From Scheffersomyces stipitis CBS 6054 (Eukaryota; Ascomycota; Pichiomycetes; Serinales; Debaryomycetaceae), in the NCBI RefSeq assembly GCF_000209165.1, contig NC_009068.1, positions 1,984,001 through 2,048,000 of the forward strand: a DNA stretch of 64,000 nt. The letters are read 5' to 3'. Position 1 is the first letter of the stretch; each line of letters begins with the position of its first letter. Shown here piece after piece: positions 44,430-55,024 of this stretch. Made by a program: the position numbers and the translations under genes. Below the pieces are notes generated by a model. That model saw only the letters and a list, made by a program, of their open reading frames with translations, did not search any database and had not been told where the DNA came from.

Positions 44430-46598
44430 ATGCATTCCGTCAGAAACAACCTCTTGAGATCGTCCAGACGTTACCTTTCGGCCTCGATGAGAAGAGCTGC
44501 TGAGGTAGAAGTCACCGTTGACGGCAGAAAAGTGCTGATTGAAGCTGGCTCGTCGATTATCCAGGCTGCTGAGTTGGCTGGTGTAACTATTCCTCGTTAC
44601 TGTTACCACGAGAAATTGGCCGTTGCTGGTAACTGTCGTATGTGTCTTGTAGATGTTGAGAGAATGCCAAAGTTAATTGCCTCGTGTGCCATGCCTGTTC
44701 AGAACGGCATGGTGGTCCATACAGACTCTGAAAGAATCAAGAAGGCCAGAGAAGGTGTCACCGAGATGTTGTTGGAAAATCATCCTTTGGATTGTCCTGT
44801 GTGTGACCAGGGTGGAGAATGTGATTTACAAGAACAATCACAGAGATATGGATCAGACAGAGGCAGATTCAAGGAGTTGGTAGGTAAGAGGGCCGTAGAA
44901 AACAAAGCCATTGGTCCCTTAGTCAAAACTTCGATGAATAGATGTATCCATTGTACCAGATGTGTCCGTTTCATGAACGATGTCGCTGGTGCTCCAGAGT
45001 TTGGAACAGCTGGTAGAGGAAACGACATGCAAATCGGAACCTACATAGAGAGAAACATCAACTCCGAGATGTCGGGTAACATTATCGACTTGTGTCCTGT
45101 TGGTGCCTTAACTTCCAAGCCATACGCTTTCAGAGCCAGACCTTGGGAGTTGAAGAGAACTGAAACCATCGATGTTTTCGACGCTGTAGGTTCAAACATC
45201 AGAGTAGATGCCAGAGGTATTGAGGTAATGAGAGTTTTGCCCAGATTGAACGACGAAGTCAACGAAGAGTGGATCTCTGACAAGTCCAGATTTGCATGCG
45301 ACGGTTTGAAGACCCAACGTTTGACTTCTCCTTTGATCAGAAATGGCGACAAGTTTGAAGTCGGCACCTGGGACGAAGCCTTATCTACTATCGCTGCCGC
45401 ATACGCCAAGATTGCACCAAAGGGCGATGAGTTGAAAGCTATTGCTGGTGCTTTGACTGATGCCGAGTCCATGGTGGCACTCAAGGACTTGGTCAACAAG
45501 TTGGGATCAGAAAACACGACAACTGATGTCAAACAGGCTGTAGATGCTCATGGCGTGGATATCAGATCCAACTACATCTTTAACTCGACCATTGATGGCA
45601 TTGAAGATGCAGACCAGATTTTGTTGGTTGGTACCAATCCAAGACACGAAGCTGCTGTGCTCAACACCAGACTTAGAAAAGTGTGGTTAAGACAAGAATT
45701 GGACATTGCCTCTGTAGGCCAGGAGTTCGATTCGACCTTCAAGTTGCAACACTTGGGTGTAGACGCCAACGCTTTAAAGCAGGCCCTTGCTGGAGATGTA
45801 GGAAAGAAGTTGTCTTCTGCTAAGAAGCCTTTAATCATCGTAGGTTCTGGTGTCGCAGACTCTGAAGACGCTTCTGCTATCTACAAGTTGGTAGGTGAAT
45901 TCGCATCCAAGAACACCAACTTCAACTCTGCTGAGTGGAATGGTGTTAACTTGTTGCATCGTGAGGCTTCTAGAGTTGCTGCCTTAGACATTGGCTTCCA
46001 GACATTATCACCTGAAACGGCTAAGACAAAGCCTAAGTTCGTCTACTTATTGGGAGCAGACGAAATCTCCAACAAGGATATCCCCAAGGACGCTTTTGTT
46101 GTCTACCAGGGCCATCACGGTGACTTGGGAGCCTCTTTTGCTGATGTAATCTTACCTGGCTCTGCTTACACTGAGAAATCTGCCACCTACGTGAATACTG
46201 AAGGTAGAACCCAGGTTACACGTGCTGCTACCAACCCTCCTGGTGTTGCCCGTGAAGACTGGAAGATTGTCAGAGCCTTGTCCGAATACTTGGATGCCAC
46301 TTTGCCCTACGACGACATTGTCTCTGTAAGAATCAGATTGGGTGAAATTGCACCTCATTTGGTGAGACATGATGTCATTGAGCCAGCTTCCAGTGACATT
46401 GCTAAGATCGGTTTCGCTGCCTTAGTCTCAAAGAACAAGAGTGCCACCATCTCTGGAACACCTTTGAAGAACCCAATCGACAACTTCTACTTCACTGATG
46501 TCATCTCCAGATCTTCGCCTACTATGGCCAGATGTATTTCTTCTTTTGGTGCCAAGGTTGACAAGATTACCGACGACAAACCCGACATCAACTTCTAA
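44430..46598 (+). CDS. NUAM: NADH:ubiquinone oxidoreductase (complex I) 75-kDa subunit
   Basis: The largest matrix-arm subunit of complex I carries one 2Fe-2S and two 4Fe-4S clusters between NADH and ubiquinone. The 722-residue protein has an Arg/Ser presequence (MHSVRNNLLRSSRRYLSAS). It shows the cluster ligands in order: YCYHEKLAVAGNCRMC (2Fe-2S, residues ~58-73), HPLDCPVCDQGGEC (N5-type His/Cys), CIHCTRC and later DLCPVGAL (N4). A molybdopterin-oxidoreductase-like domain without cofactor follows. The sequence is complete. Presence of nuclear-encoded complex I shows that this is not Saccharomyces or Schizosaccharomyces. Codon use is biased, suggesting high expression. Confidence 0.96.
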   Translation: MHSVRNNLLRSSRRYLSASMRRAAEVEVTVDGRKVLIEAGSSIIQAAELAGVTIPRYCYHEKLAVAGNCRMCLVDVERMPKLIASCAMPVQNGMVVHTDSERIKKAREGVTEMLLENHPLDCPVCDQGGECDLQEQSQRYGSDRGRFKELVGKRAVENKAIGPLVKTSMNRCIHCTRCVRFMNDVAGAPEFGTAGRGNDMQIGTYIERNINSEMSGNIIDLCPVGALTSKPYAFRARPWELKRTETIDVFDAVGSNIRVDARGIEVMRVLPRLNDEVNEEWISDKSRFACDGLKTQRLTSPLIRNGDKFEVGTWDEALSTIAAAYAKIAPKGDELKAIAGALTDAESMVALKDLVNKLGSENTTTDVKQAVDAHGVDIRSNYIFNSTIDGIEDADQILLVGTNPRHEAAVLNTRLRKVWLRQELDIASVGQEFDSTFKLQHLGVDANALKQALAGDVGKKLSSAKKPLIIVGSGVADSEDASAIYKLVGEFASKNTNFNSAEWNGVNLLHREASRVAALDIGFQTLSPETAKTKPKFVYLLGADEISNKDIPKDAFVVYQGHHGDLGASFADVILPGSAYTEKSATYVNTEGRTQVTRAATNPPGVAREDWKIVRALSEYLDATLPYDDIVSVRIRLGEIAPHLVRHDVIEPASSDIAKIGFAALVSKNKSATISGTPLKNPIDNFYFTDVISRSSPTMARCISSFGAKVDKITDDKPDINF

Positions 46599-47716
46599 AC
46601 GCCATCCACTTCCAACCATCAACCCTAAACACACATTCCTGTTTTTATTGTTCTTGCATATTCATATTCATCGTGTTCAGCGGAACATGCTCATGACGTC
46701 TTTGACGACACCAAAACCACCTTCTAACGTTGAACGCTGAAAAGTTGTTAAACTATTTATTCATTGAAGATGTTCTTTTTCCCTATTTGTTTCATAGGCA
46801 TACATATACATAATATTAGAGAGAGCGTAGACACTATTAATAGTAAGCGTAGGGAGGGGACGAGAAAGTATAAGTTTAAGAATATGCTACTTGACTTGCT
46901 TTCATTTTCAGCAATTCCAATTTATCACGTACTTTCATCTGGAAGGAGTTAGAGCAGAAAGGAATAATAAGAGATAGTTAAAGATTTTGAAATGCAATAG
47001 AAATAGGTATATGGTACTGGGACTCGTCTTCAGTCCTTTCTTCTGAATTGTATTAGAGATATTTATCTGTCCTCAGTGGTCTGTAGTCTGTTTCTATTAT
47101 CCCCAGACTTCGGCAAGTTCCGCACTGAACTGAAATTTAGCGATGCTCCACGGAACCTTAATAAATTTATTCCACACATACAGATCTATCTAAAATATCA
47201 AGGAAATAGAGTAAATCTCAGCAATTCCAGGTTTAATAGCAACGGCATCTGTATCTAAGTGCTAAGCTTCACTCTTTGAATAGTCTCTGGTTTCTGTTAA
47301 TATTGAAATTGCCGAGTCTTGATAATCGGTCTAATATTATTCATATTCCATTCTAAACAAGCTATAATCAATTTACTCAATTCTGAGTCCAGAGACCATA
47401 TTTTACCATAAAATTCTTGATTGGCTGGTACAATTACCGAATACATGGTATCCAGTAGTATCGATTAGAATTTCTTCTGATACTATCTTCAGTTGACTTT
47501 CACATCTTGTATCGCAAACCATTTATCACCAAGTGATTGATAGATATCACATATTAATAGATCCACGGAAACATAGACTACAATTTTTTACAAATCGTTC
47601 GTCATTTTCAATCTGCCATTGTATGCCATTCATTTGCACATTCTTTACTTCAATTTTCATATCAAATTGTATTCTAAACTTCTTCTAGCCTACTTATCAT
47701 TATATTATCTCATGCC
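46599..47716. other. intergenic region between NUAM and the Zn2Cys6 gene
   Basis: 1.1 kb holding the NUAM 3' end and the promoter of the regulator gene. Frames at 46764-46952 and 47076-47258 show no features. Confidence 0.55.
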
Positions 47717-50203
47717 ATGACGTCGCGGTTTTCACGATCAAAAAGCTCCTTCTCATCCCCTTCTTCGATTGGAAACACCATCATCAACAGCTTCATCAGT
47801 ACCGATGGATCCACTGGAAATTCCAATATGAATGGTACTGGTTCTTCAGCAAACGATTCTAATACAGTATCATCAACATCTACCACTTCGTCTGGCACTT
47901 CGTCTACTGGAGAGTCAAGACTTTCTCTTGCTGAGCTCCAGGCTGAGTTTGCTTCCAAATGGAGACTGTTACGAGCCTGTGCTCGCTGTAGACGACTCAA
48001 AATGAAATGTTCATACGAGAATCCTTCATTCAAGTCATGCATAAGATGCCATGCTGCTAGTGTGGACTGTTCGTTTGAAGAGGACCCAACAGCAAAATAT
48101 GCTAAGAAGAGAAGGAAGAAAAGCGAAACATTCAGAAAATCAACACCTTCTCAGGCACCTCTTTCTGTTCGGGATAAAGAAGTTCTTGGAACTTCTATTC
48201 CTGTTAACTACGACGGCCTTCAACAACAACATAACAGTGCTACTTCGTTTGATTTGGATGTCATGGTACGCCAGTCAGAACAAGCTCTCAACACTCTTCT
48301 GGGCCAGGATATTGCCAGTGCTCAGGAGAAAGAACAATTGCAGGCATTACTAAACAATTATAGACAAATATCAGAGAGTCTTAGCGAGAAATTGCACCAT
48401 AGTGACAAGAGCAACGCCCCGTTGATCCAGGGAAATTATCCACACATTTCGTTCCATTTGAATCTCATAAAACAGATGATTGTTACGTATAAGTTTTTCA
48501 CGGTAGAGGAAGCTCGGAATCGTTTCCGCTTCTTTATAGAACACATGCTTCCTTACTATCCCACCATAGCGCTCTCAAAGGACTTGAAGCTGTTTGATAA
48601 TCTTTATGAAAACTTCCCCTTATTGCTAATTGCCTGTATCTCAGTAACAGCTGTTAATGATAACAACCTTTCAATAGATCACACAAAAGTTTCCAACTCA
48701 CAGTTGTACAATCTTCTCAACCATTATCTTTACAGCTTCATTTCTTACCAGGTGTATGTGAAGTGTGAAGATTTCAGCATTGACCTTATATATGTTTGTT
48801 TGATCTTGTCGTGTTGGTGTCTACCCCCGAACAAGATGGGCCAGTTCAGAAATCAGTTGAATTCACTAACGGCATTCAATATGGGTCTATGTATAGATTT
48901 AGGCGAAATATCCAAGTTCAAGGATACAATGTCTCTAGAAGACGCTTCTGTCCAACGTAATGATTTGCGGGCATTGCTAGCTATATACTGCTGTTGTGGT
49001 TCCTTAGAGCTCTCATTGCGTAGATTCAAGCTAGTTTCATGGACAAAGAATCACGAAGCCGCCACAGAGCTTTTAATGAAACCACAGGGTCCTGATTTAC
49101 CCACGCGGGAAGATAGGTATCTTGTGTATTACTCCAAGTTTGTATCGATGGCTAAGGAGATCATAGATTTCATTTCTCCCATCGCTCAGAACTACTCTAA
49201 TCTTCCCTCGAAGACAAAACCAGAAGAATGCTCTATTCCTGGAGTTACTTCTCATGGAATATATCTTTCTCCCAAACAGGTGAAATATGTGTTAAACTCA
49301 TACGAAAAGAAACTTCATCAACTATTGGGAGAAAGTGGGTTTATGAGGGATTGTTCTGATGGTGAGCAGGAGCCAAAAGAAAAGCTCGTCTTAAGCATCA
49401 TGTACCATCATTTGCTCACCATTTTATACGACAATCTCATCAGTAATCTTCTTCATGTCCACGACGATCATAGAAACAATACATCGCTATTCCAGGGAAA
49501 CGAGGTCGAAGATTGTTTGCACAACATCATCAAACTTCTCAACATCTGTGGGAATTTGATGAAATGCTTCATGAAGTTGAACTCTGAGCACACCGTAAAC
49601 TACCCCACTGTTCTCTACTATAGGCCCATGCATTCTTTGACTCTTCTTGTGAGGCTAAAGTTAGTGTTGAAGTCGAGCAGGTTTGCTAATGTAGAAGGAA
49701 TCGCAGACGTAATCAAGGATATCGATATCGAAAAGTATTTTGCCGACATAAGCAAGATCATTGTCGAAAATCAGAAGGTGTACAACTCTGTAGTGTGCTC
49801 TAAAATGATGATTATCTTGAACAAAATCGAGAAGTGGATGAAGGTGTCTTCTGCCTACAACTTTAACCAGAAACCTACCAATGGGACATCAGACCTCAGC
49901 TTGGATTTGGTCAAGTTGATTAGCATGAGCAAAGATCAGGAGATTGAAAGTCTAGATCCTCCTAAGGACTTCTTAGAGAAAAAGAAAGAGACGAGCACAG
50001 CGCCAGAAGATAGTCCAATAGTATATAACCAAAATAGCAGACTTCAATCTCCAGATCCGGCTGGTGCCGATATTGTCAAAACTTTCAGTCCTTCTATTGA
50101 GAAAATTTTTGAGCAAATCGATGCAGACATCATGAATTATTTGAATCCTCTTGAATCGTACTTCAATGATTTTGGTGGATCGATGGAAATGTTTGACACT
50201 TAG
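47717..50203 (+). CDS. Zn2Cys6 fungal-type transcription factor
   Basis: An 828-residue zinc-cluster regulator. A Ser/Thr/Asn-rich N-terminus (1-70) precedes the binuclear cluster ACARCRRLKMKC...CIRCHAASVDC at about residues 93-121, with six Cys in the usual spacing, followed by a basic KKRRKKSE segment. A coiled-coil-like region (residues ~175-215) suits dimerisation, and a helical fungal-specific middle region follows. The acidic C-terminus (DADIMNYLNPLESYFNDF) may be an activation segment. I cannot assign an orthologue, so target genes are unknown. The start used is the ATG at 47717; another ATG at 47712 is in a different frame. Confidence 0.9.
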   Translation: MTSRFSRSKSSFSSPSSIGNTIINSFISTDGSTGNSNMNGTGSSANDSNTVSSTSTTSSGTSSTGESRLSLAELQAEFASKWRLLRACARCRRLKMKCSYENPSFKSCIRCHAASVDCSFEEDPTAKYAKKRRKKSETFRKSTPSQAPLSVRDKEVLGTSIPVNYDGLQQQHNSATSFDLDVMVRQSEQALNTLLGQDIASAQEKEQLQALLNNYRQISESLSEKLHHSDKSNAPLIQGNYPHISFHLNLIKQMIVTYKFFTVEEARNRFRFFIEHMLPYYPTIALSKDLKLFDNLYENFPLLLIACISVTAVNDNNLSIDHTKVSNSQLYNLLNHYLYSFISYQVYVKCEDFSIDLIYVCLILSCWCLPPNKMGQFRNQLNSLTAFNMGLCIDLGEISKFKDTMSLEDASVQRNDLRALLAIYCCCGSLELSLRRFKLVSWTKNHEAATELLMKPQGPDLPTREDRYLVYYSKFVSMAKEIIDFISPIAQNYSNLPSKTKPEECSIPGVTSHGIYLSPKQVKYVLNSYEKKLHQLLGESGFMRDCSDGEQEPKEKLVLSIMYHHLLTILYDNLISNLLHVHDDHRNNTSLFQGNEVEDCLHNIIKLLNICGNLMKCFMKLNSEHTVNYPTVLYYRPMHSLTLLVRLKLVLKSSRFANVEGIADVIKDIDIEKYFADISKIIVENQKVYNSVVCSKMMIILNKIEKWMKVSSAYNFNQKPTNGTSDLSLDLVKLISMSKDQEIESLDPPKDFLEKKKETSTAPEDSPIVYNQNSRLQSPDPAGADIVKTFSPSIEKIFEQIDADIMNYLNPLESYFNDFGGSMEMFDT

Positions 50204-50292
50204 CTGGACACCATTCCAATTCTATTATTTATATAATTCCATTTATACAACCTATTTATTGATAAATTGCTATATCCATAGAAATGCATCGT

Positions 50293-51804
50293 CTAGAACT
50301 TGAACTTCTTCTTAGGTTCAAGAGTTTCAACCTTCGTATCCTGTTTAACAGGTGTCTCATCAACTTGTGAATCTTTGGAGAGGTCGTAGGAAAAGCCACT
50401 CTGTAATAGACCAGCTCCTTCCAGAGGTTGTTTCTCTTTGATTACAGTGTAAAGCGACTTGTGTTCATTGCTTTCATCAACAGGCTTGTGTGGTCTTGAC
50501 TTTATTCCACCATATTCTGAAATCTGCACCTTCACAGGTTCATCATCAGCTTGTTCCTCTTCCTGTTCATATGCAATCATTTCGTCATCGTCAGCATCCA
50601 GCTCTTCATCTTCCTCTTCACCATCCACTTCTTCTTCTTCAGATTCTTCGTAGTCCTCTAGCTTCCCCCAATGTTCTGTTTCGTGCAATTTACTAGTGTT
50701 CACAGATTTACTATCTCTGTAGCCGTCATTATCGTATGAAGTATCTAATCCAGGTATTGCTAGACTGGAATAGGCAGGAGGCTTACCTATATCCTTCATA
50801 ATGGAAATCCAAGGAGGTGCACCTTCAGGAATACCTAAAGCTTTACGTAGCTCAGATGACACCTTGCCAGGTCTTATGCTAGAGAGATCATTGCTATATT
50901 CATCAGCTGCTTCTCTACCTTCAAAGTATACATCTCCAAAACCAAGCAATCGTGGCTTTTCCTGATATTTAAAAAAAGCATCATGAAGGCGCTGGTAATC
51001 GATATCCAATCGACCCATCTTGGGCTGTACTCTGTCTCTTTGCTGTTGCCTCAACGTTTGATCATCACTATGTCTCATATCTTGAATACCTGTATCGGTG
51101 ATAAATTTTGGCAACTGAAACGGTAATCGTTCTATTCCTTTCTTCGATGAAAGATACTCTCTCTTTGCTGACCAGTGGCTCGGTACCTGAACCGCATTGG
51201 GGCTCGTCTTTAATGCTACGAGGAAGAACGGGTCCAGAGCATCTACATCATACCATTCAACGAGTTGTGGCCGTATAGTTGATGCCTTGAGCGAGGCCAA
51301 TGGCACTTTGTTACGTTTACGAAGTTGTCGTTTAGAAAGCTCTTCCTCTTCTTCAGAATCCAGGGACTCCAATTCTGACTCTTCATCAGACCCACTATTA
51401 TAGAGAACATCACCTTTGGATTCTGGAACAGATTCTACTTCTTCTTCAGCAACAGTAGCTCCTTGAAACTTACTGAACACTCCCTGGAACTGCTGATAAA
51501 GAGACTCATCTATTGAAGTATTAACCGGAACAGATTGAAAAGAATCTTTGGCAATCGCTATAAAATCTTCAAGATTCTCAACAGACTTTTCGACTGAATC
51601 TTTCTGCTCTTCAGCGGTATCTATGTCGTGAGCTTTGTCATTTCTATGTTCTTTATTGTCATTATTTGTCGTTTCTGAATCTTTTACTTTGTCTGGCTTT
51701 TGTATTTCAGTGCTCTCCAATGTATCTTCTTTCTTGTCAGCTTCTAGCTTTCGGAGCTTCACCCGTTCTCTACGAAGCTGGTTCTTGCTTCTCTTGGGTG
51801 GCAT
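50293..51804 (-). CDS. CUS1: U2 snRNP SF3b complex subunit (SF3B2/SAP145)
   Basis: Cus1 helps bind U2 snRNP to the intron branch site in pre-spliceosomes. The 503-residue protein starts with a basic PPKRSKNQLRRERVKLRK stretch and acidic linkers. The SF3B2 core then follows: LPKFITDTGIQDMR, QQQRDRVQPKMGRLDIDYQRLHDAFFKYQ, and the PSP motif region GKVSSELRKALGIPEGAPPWISIM. The AIPGLDTSY segment and acidic C-terminal part (EESEEEEVDGEEED) fit too. Length is near that of S. cerevisiae Cus1 (436). The start ATG is at 51802-51804. It converges with the zinc-cluster gene, with about 90 bases between. Confidence 0.92.
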   Translation of the reverse strand: MPPKRSKNQLRRERVKLRKLEADKKEDTLESTEIQKPDKVKDSETTNNDNKEHRNDKAHDIDTAEEQKDSVEKSVENLEDFIAIAKDSFQSVPVNTSIDESLYQQFQGVFSKFQGATVAEEEVESVPESKGDVLYNSGSDEESELESLDSEEEEELSKRQLRKRNKVPLASLKASTIRPQLVEWYDVDALDPFFLVALKTSPNAVQVPSHWSAKREYLSSKKGIERLPFQLPKFITDTGIQDMRHSDDQTLRQQQRDRVQPKMGRLDIDYQRLHDAFFKYQEKPRLLGFGDVYFEGREAADEYSNDLSSIRPGKVSSELRKALGIPEGAPPWISIMKDIGKPPAYSSLAIPGLDTSYDNDGYRDSKSVNTSKLHETEHWGKLEDYEESEEEEVDGEEEDEELDADDDEMIAYEQEEEQADDEPVKVQISEYGGIKSRPHKPVDESNEHKSLYTVIKEKQPLEGAGLLQSGFSYDLSKDSQVDETPVKQDTKVETLEPKKKFKF

Positions 51805-52075
51805 ATACGTCTTCCTTTTTTTTTACAAATAGTAGCTTGTACAATTCTAAAATTTCTATAGATTCTACAATAAAGACCTTTTTCTGGAGATGCCATCCTG
51901 ATTATGTCACAAACGCGACCCTCATATATAAGGCTCATATAAGTTCATACGATAACAGAAGAAGAATCGGATCCATTGGCAACACCTGGAAGTTATAGAT
52001 CCTACTCCTACTGCTATTGTTATTCCAAAGTTGCCCTAATTTCTATCAAATTTCAACTTTTCTTCTTTTTGTTCC

Positions 52076-52327
52076 CTACAGTTCGTTTTCTAGCTTCGAT
52101 ACTCTTTCTAAAAGCTTGTCGATTCTTTCGTTGATTTCCTTCTCCTGATTATCTACAACCTCCAAGACAGACTTTAGACGGTCCTGAATTTCGTTCGCTA
52201 TTTCGAATGTAGAAACCGCTTTTGTAGGTGTGGTGGTGGCTTCTTCTGTGTTCTCTGCATCGTGAAATGTTTCATTTTCTTCACTATTCAAATGTGGAGT
52301 CAGAAGTCCAGCAGTGGTATCTGACAT
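52076..52327 (-). CDS. small coiled-coil protein, possibly HSBP1-like
   Basis: The ATG at 52325-52327 gives 83 residues; the longer frame begins at a TTG. An acidic, Thr-rich N-terminus is followed by a C-terminal heptad helix (FEIANEIQDRLKSVLEVVDNQ, then EINERIDKLLERVSKLENEL). The pattern MQDKF...I..RID.M..RI.DLE of heat-shock-factor-binding protein 1 is similar in length and spacing, so HSBP1 is a candidate, but any short trimeric or dimeric coiled coil would look alike. It lies upstream of CUS1 on the same strand and is divergent from YOS9. Confidence 0.7.
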   Translation of the reverse strand: MSDTTAGLLTPHLNSEENETFHDAENTEEATTTPTKAVSTFEIANEIQDRLKSVLEVVDNQEKEINERIDKLLERVSKLENEL

Positions 52328-52810
52328 TGTGAAACTAGAAATAAATGGAATGGGATAACGAAAAGAAGGTAGATATGAATAAGAATGTAGATTCAGGAAT
52401 GGATACAAGAATGGATATGAATAAAGAAAAGATAATCGGAGACTATTTGGTCAAGATAGATCTGATTGCTTGAACACTTTCTCACTACTCGCGCTATTTG
52501 CACTCTCACCGCCCGTCGCTATATTTCTCAGTATTCTCAGTATTTTCACTCACACTTCCCACTATCTCGATTTGTCCTCTCCCTCTGTTGGACCCATTTT
52601 CTCGCTAACAGTACACTTTCTCACTAGATTTTTCACTATTTCGCTCTATACCGACCCCGCAGAACAGCGAGATTTTTGAACAAGTTGCAACTTTACAAAC
52701 ACTACAATTCAATTACTTTCAAGAGCAACTTAGCCTCTTGCCATCTTTTTCTATCCTACCCATATATAACCACAATACCTCAATAAACTGGAGGTCGAAT
52801 AAGTATAGCC
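52328..52810. other. intergenic region between the coiled-coil gene and YOS9
   Basis: 483 bases, pyrimidine-rich on the plus strand in the middle. Short repeats CACTTTCTCACTA-like recur near 52480-52630. No gene is seen. Confidence 0.5.
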
Positions 52811-55024
52811 ATGCGATTGTCGTTGTTTCTTCTCCTATCCATCGCTGTGGCTATTCTGCCTGAGTTCAGGGTCTCCTACTACCATGCCAACATCCCCCAA
52901 GACATTGCAAAGTCATTTCTACAGTTGAATAGTGAGATAAAAGAAGATGGGCAATTCGAATTGCTCAACATAGACAGAACTCCAGCCAAGTCGGAGAAAT
53001 ATCTCTGCTTCCGACCTCTGAACATCACACTACAGAAACTGGATTCAGATCTAGCCCAAGAGCAAGTCTCTTCTCCCACATTGGACGATCTCAAACTCAA
53101 GGCTGTTCAAACGGTTGCAGACTCTTTCAAACGAGAAGTGTGCACTTTCCATTCCGGTTCCTACTGGATTTATGGCTACTGCTTTGGAGATAAGATTATC
53201 CAGTTCCATCCTGACATGGAGCATTTCCGTCTAACTGGAAAACACAAACCAACCGAGCCCGATTACGTCTACACTTTGGGACGTTTTAAAGGTGGACCTA
53301 GAAACGAGATCGTGAAGATTGAAAACGAGGCACAAAAGCATAATAATCAACTTGATCCTGGCGACTTTTCAATTCACGATGATTTATCCACTCCTTTTAG
53401 TAATTCTCTAGAACCTAAGAAGAAGTCGCCGTTGGTAATTCTGCATGTCATTAGTGACGGTGAGATTTGTGACTTGACGGGCCAACCGCGCTCAGTAGAG
53501 GTCGTCTACAAGTGCCATGCTTCTAATAGTGGCTTCGCTGCAATTATGGAAACATCTGAGGTCAAGACTTGTCAGTATCAGATGACAATAAACCTTCCTG
53601 AACTTTGCAACATTGAAGGCTTTAAGCCAATACGTAACGACGAGAATGTTTTGGAAATAGAATGTAAACGTGTAGATACTAATAGTGTTGCAGGTAAAGA
53701 ATCTAATCCAGTGGGTTCAGACAAGACTGTACAGCTTCTGGATTTCTATGAGTATACTGACGATTTACCTTTCAATGATAAGTTGTTTCCAGTCACAGCA
53801 AATTACAAGATCAACGTTCGTGACTATAAGCTGATACCCTGTGGTTCTGGTTTCTTTCTAGGAGTACCTACAAAGTTTGTTGACAGCAAAAATATGTACT
53901 GGAACAACCGTTACATTATGATATACAGTGGGATGTTCAATTCTGAGCATGATTTGCTAGATAGAGTTTCTGCACTTTTCCGATCCAGCCTTAATACCAA
54001 GTTCCCGTCACCAGTATTTATAGATCAACATTCAGCTACTACTTTAAGATGGGACGATTCGTTCATTGTGTGGTTTGAACTTTATGACTTTTATGGTGAT
54101 CTCATCACTTTAATCAGATTGGAAAGAGAAGGAACCAGAAAGGATGATACATTATTTATACTGTTGGTAAATCCAGACACCATGAAAGATCAAGATGGTG
54201 ATCTAGTAGAAATAGTTTCTTTTGCTGCTCCAAATCATCAGTGGAATTTTGAGCTGTTCAGAAGATACACACAAGAAGAAAAGAAGAAGATAGCGGCTGG
54301 AGAGCCATTAGATGATCACATACTCCAACAGGAAAACAAGTTGATCATTGTGACAGTGACAGAAACTGCTAAAGTTCCAGGTTCTACAGAGGTTGATGAA
54401 ATAGTTTTTGGCGAAGAAAAGCCAATAGGAGAGATCATAGATGTTAAAAAGGTTAATGACGTTGTTGTGGATGAAAACGAAGTGAGAGAGTCAGCTGAAG
54501 GGGGTTTAAAGCAGGATGAGACCAATTCTCTTGATGCTGAGATCGAGAGAGTTATTAAGGAATTGTTGGAACGCGATTCACTAGATAAGGTCGAAGAAGT
54601 AAAAGCAAAAGAGCCAAAACCTCAACAACCTTCGAATATTGATCCGGAACTTGAGAGGAAGATAAAGTTGCTTCTAGAGATAGCCAAGAAAGAGGTTGTA
54701 GATATACCACAGACGGTGGAGTCTATGGACGGTGAAAGAGGAGCTGTGGAAGTTGAATCCAAGAACAATTATAGAATACTTGAAGAGAAAGAGAAAGAAG
54801 AAGAAAAAGAGAAGAAGAAAGAATCGGCTGTAGATATTGAACCAATTGAACAATTAGTGGAAACTTCTAAACACCATCAAAAGGAAATGGACCCGAAGAC
54901 TCATGCAACAGAAGAAAATAAAGAAAATAAAGAGAAGGGTACCAAACATAAAAAGGAAATTACTTTAGACATCGAAGAGACTATAGAGAAAGTGAATACC
55001 GAAGTCGAACATGACGAACTCTAG
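52811..55024 (+). CDS. YOS9: ER lectin for glycoprotein degradation, Yos9
   Basis: Yos9 reads trimmed N-glycans (exposed alpha-1,6-mannose) on misfolded ER proteins and hands them to the Hrd1/Hrd3 ligase. The 737-residue protein has a signal peptide, then the mannose-6-phosphate-receptor-homology domain: CTFHSGSYWIYGYCFGDKIIQFH, YTLGRFKGGPRN, and VISDGEICDLTGQPRSVEVVYKC, with the paired cysteines and the Gln/Arg/Glu/Tyr sugar-binding residues of the family. The C-terminal 200 residues are Glu/Lys-rich and low complexity, and the protein ends in HDEL, the ER-retention signal. It is longer than S. cerevisiae Yos9 (542), mainly because of this tail. Confidence 0.93.
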   Translation: MRLSLFLLLSIAVAILPEFRVSYYHANIPQDIAKSFLQLNSEIKEDGQFELLNIDRTPAKSEKYLCFRPLNITLQKLDSDLAQEQVSSPTLDDLKLKAVQTVADSFKREVCTFHSGSYWIYGYCFGDKIIQFHPDMEHFRLTGKHKPTEPDYVYTLGRFKGGPRNEIVKIENEAQKHNNQLDPGDFSIHDDLSTPFSNSLEPKKKSPLVILHVISDGEICDLTGQPRSVEVVYKCHASNSGFAAIMETSEVKTCQYQMTINLPELCNIEGFKPIRNDENVLEIECKRVDTNSVAGKESNPVGSDKTVQLLDFYEYTDDLPFNDKLFPVTANYKINVRDYKLIPCGSGFFLGVPTKFVDSKNMYWNNRYIMIYSGMFNSEHDLLDRVSALFRSSLNTKFPSPVFIDQHSATTLRWDDSFIVWFELYDFYGDLITLIRLEREGTRKDDTLFILLVNPDTMKDQDGDLVEIVSFAAPNHQWNFELFRRYTQEEKKKIAAGEPLDDHILQQENKLIIVTVTETAKVPGSTEVDEIVFGEEKPIGEIIDVKKVNDVVVDENEVRESAEGGLKQDETNSLDAEIERVIKELLERDSLDKVEEVKAKEPKPQQPSNIDPELERKIKLLLEIAKKEVVDIPQTVESMDGERGAVEVESKNNYRILEEKEKEEEKEKKKESAVDIEPIEQLVETSKHHQKEMDPKTHATEENKENKEKGTKHKKEITLDIEETIEKVNTEVEHDEL

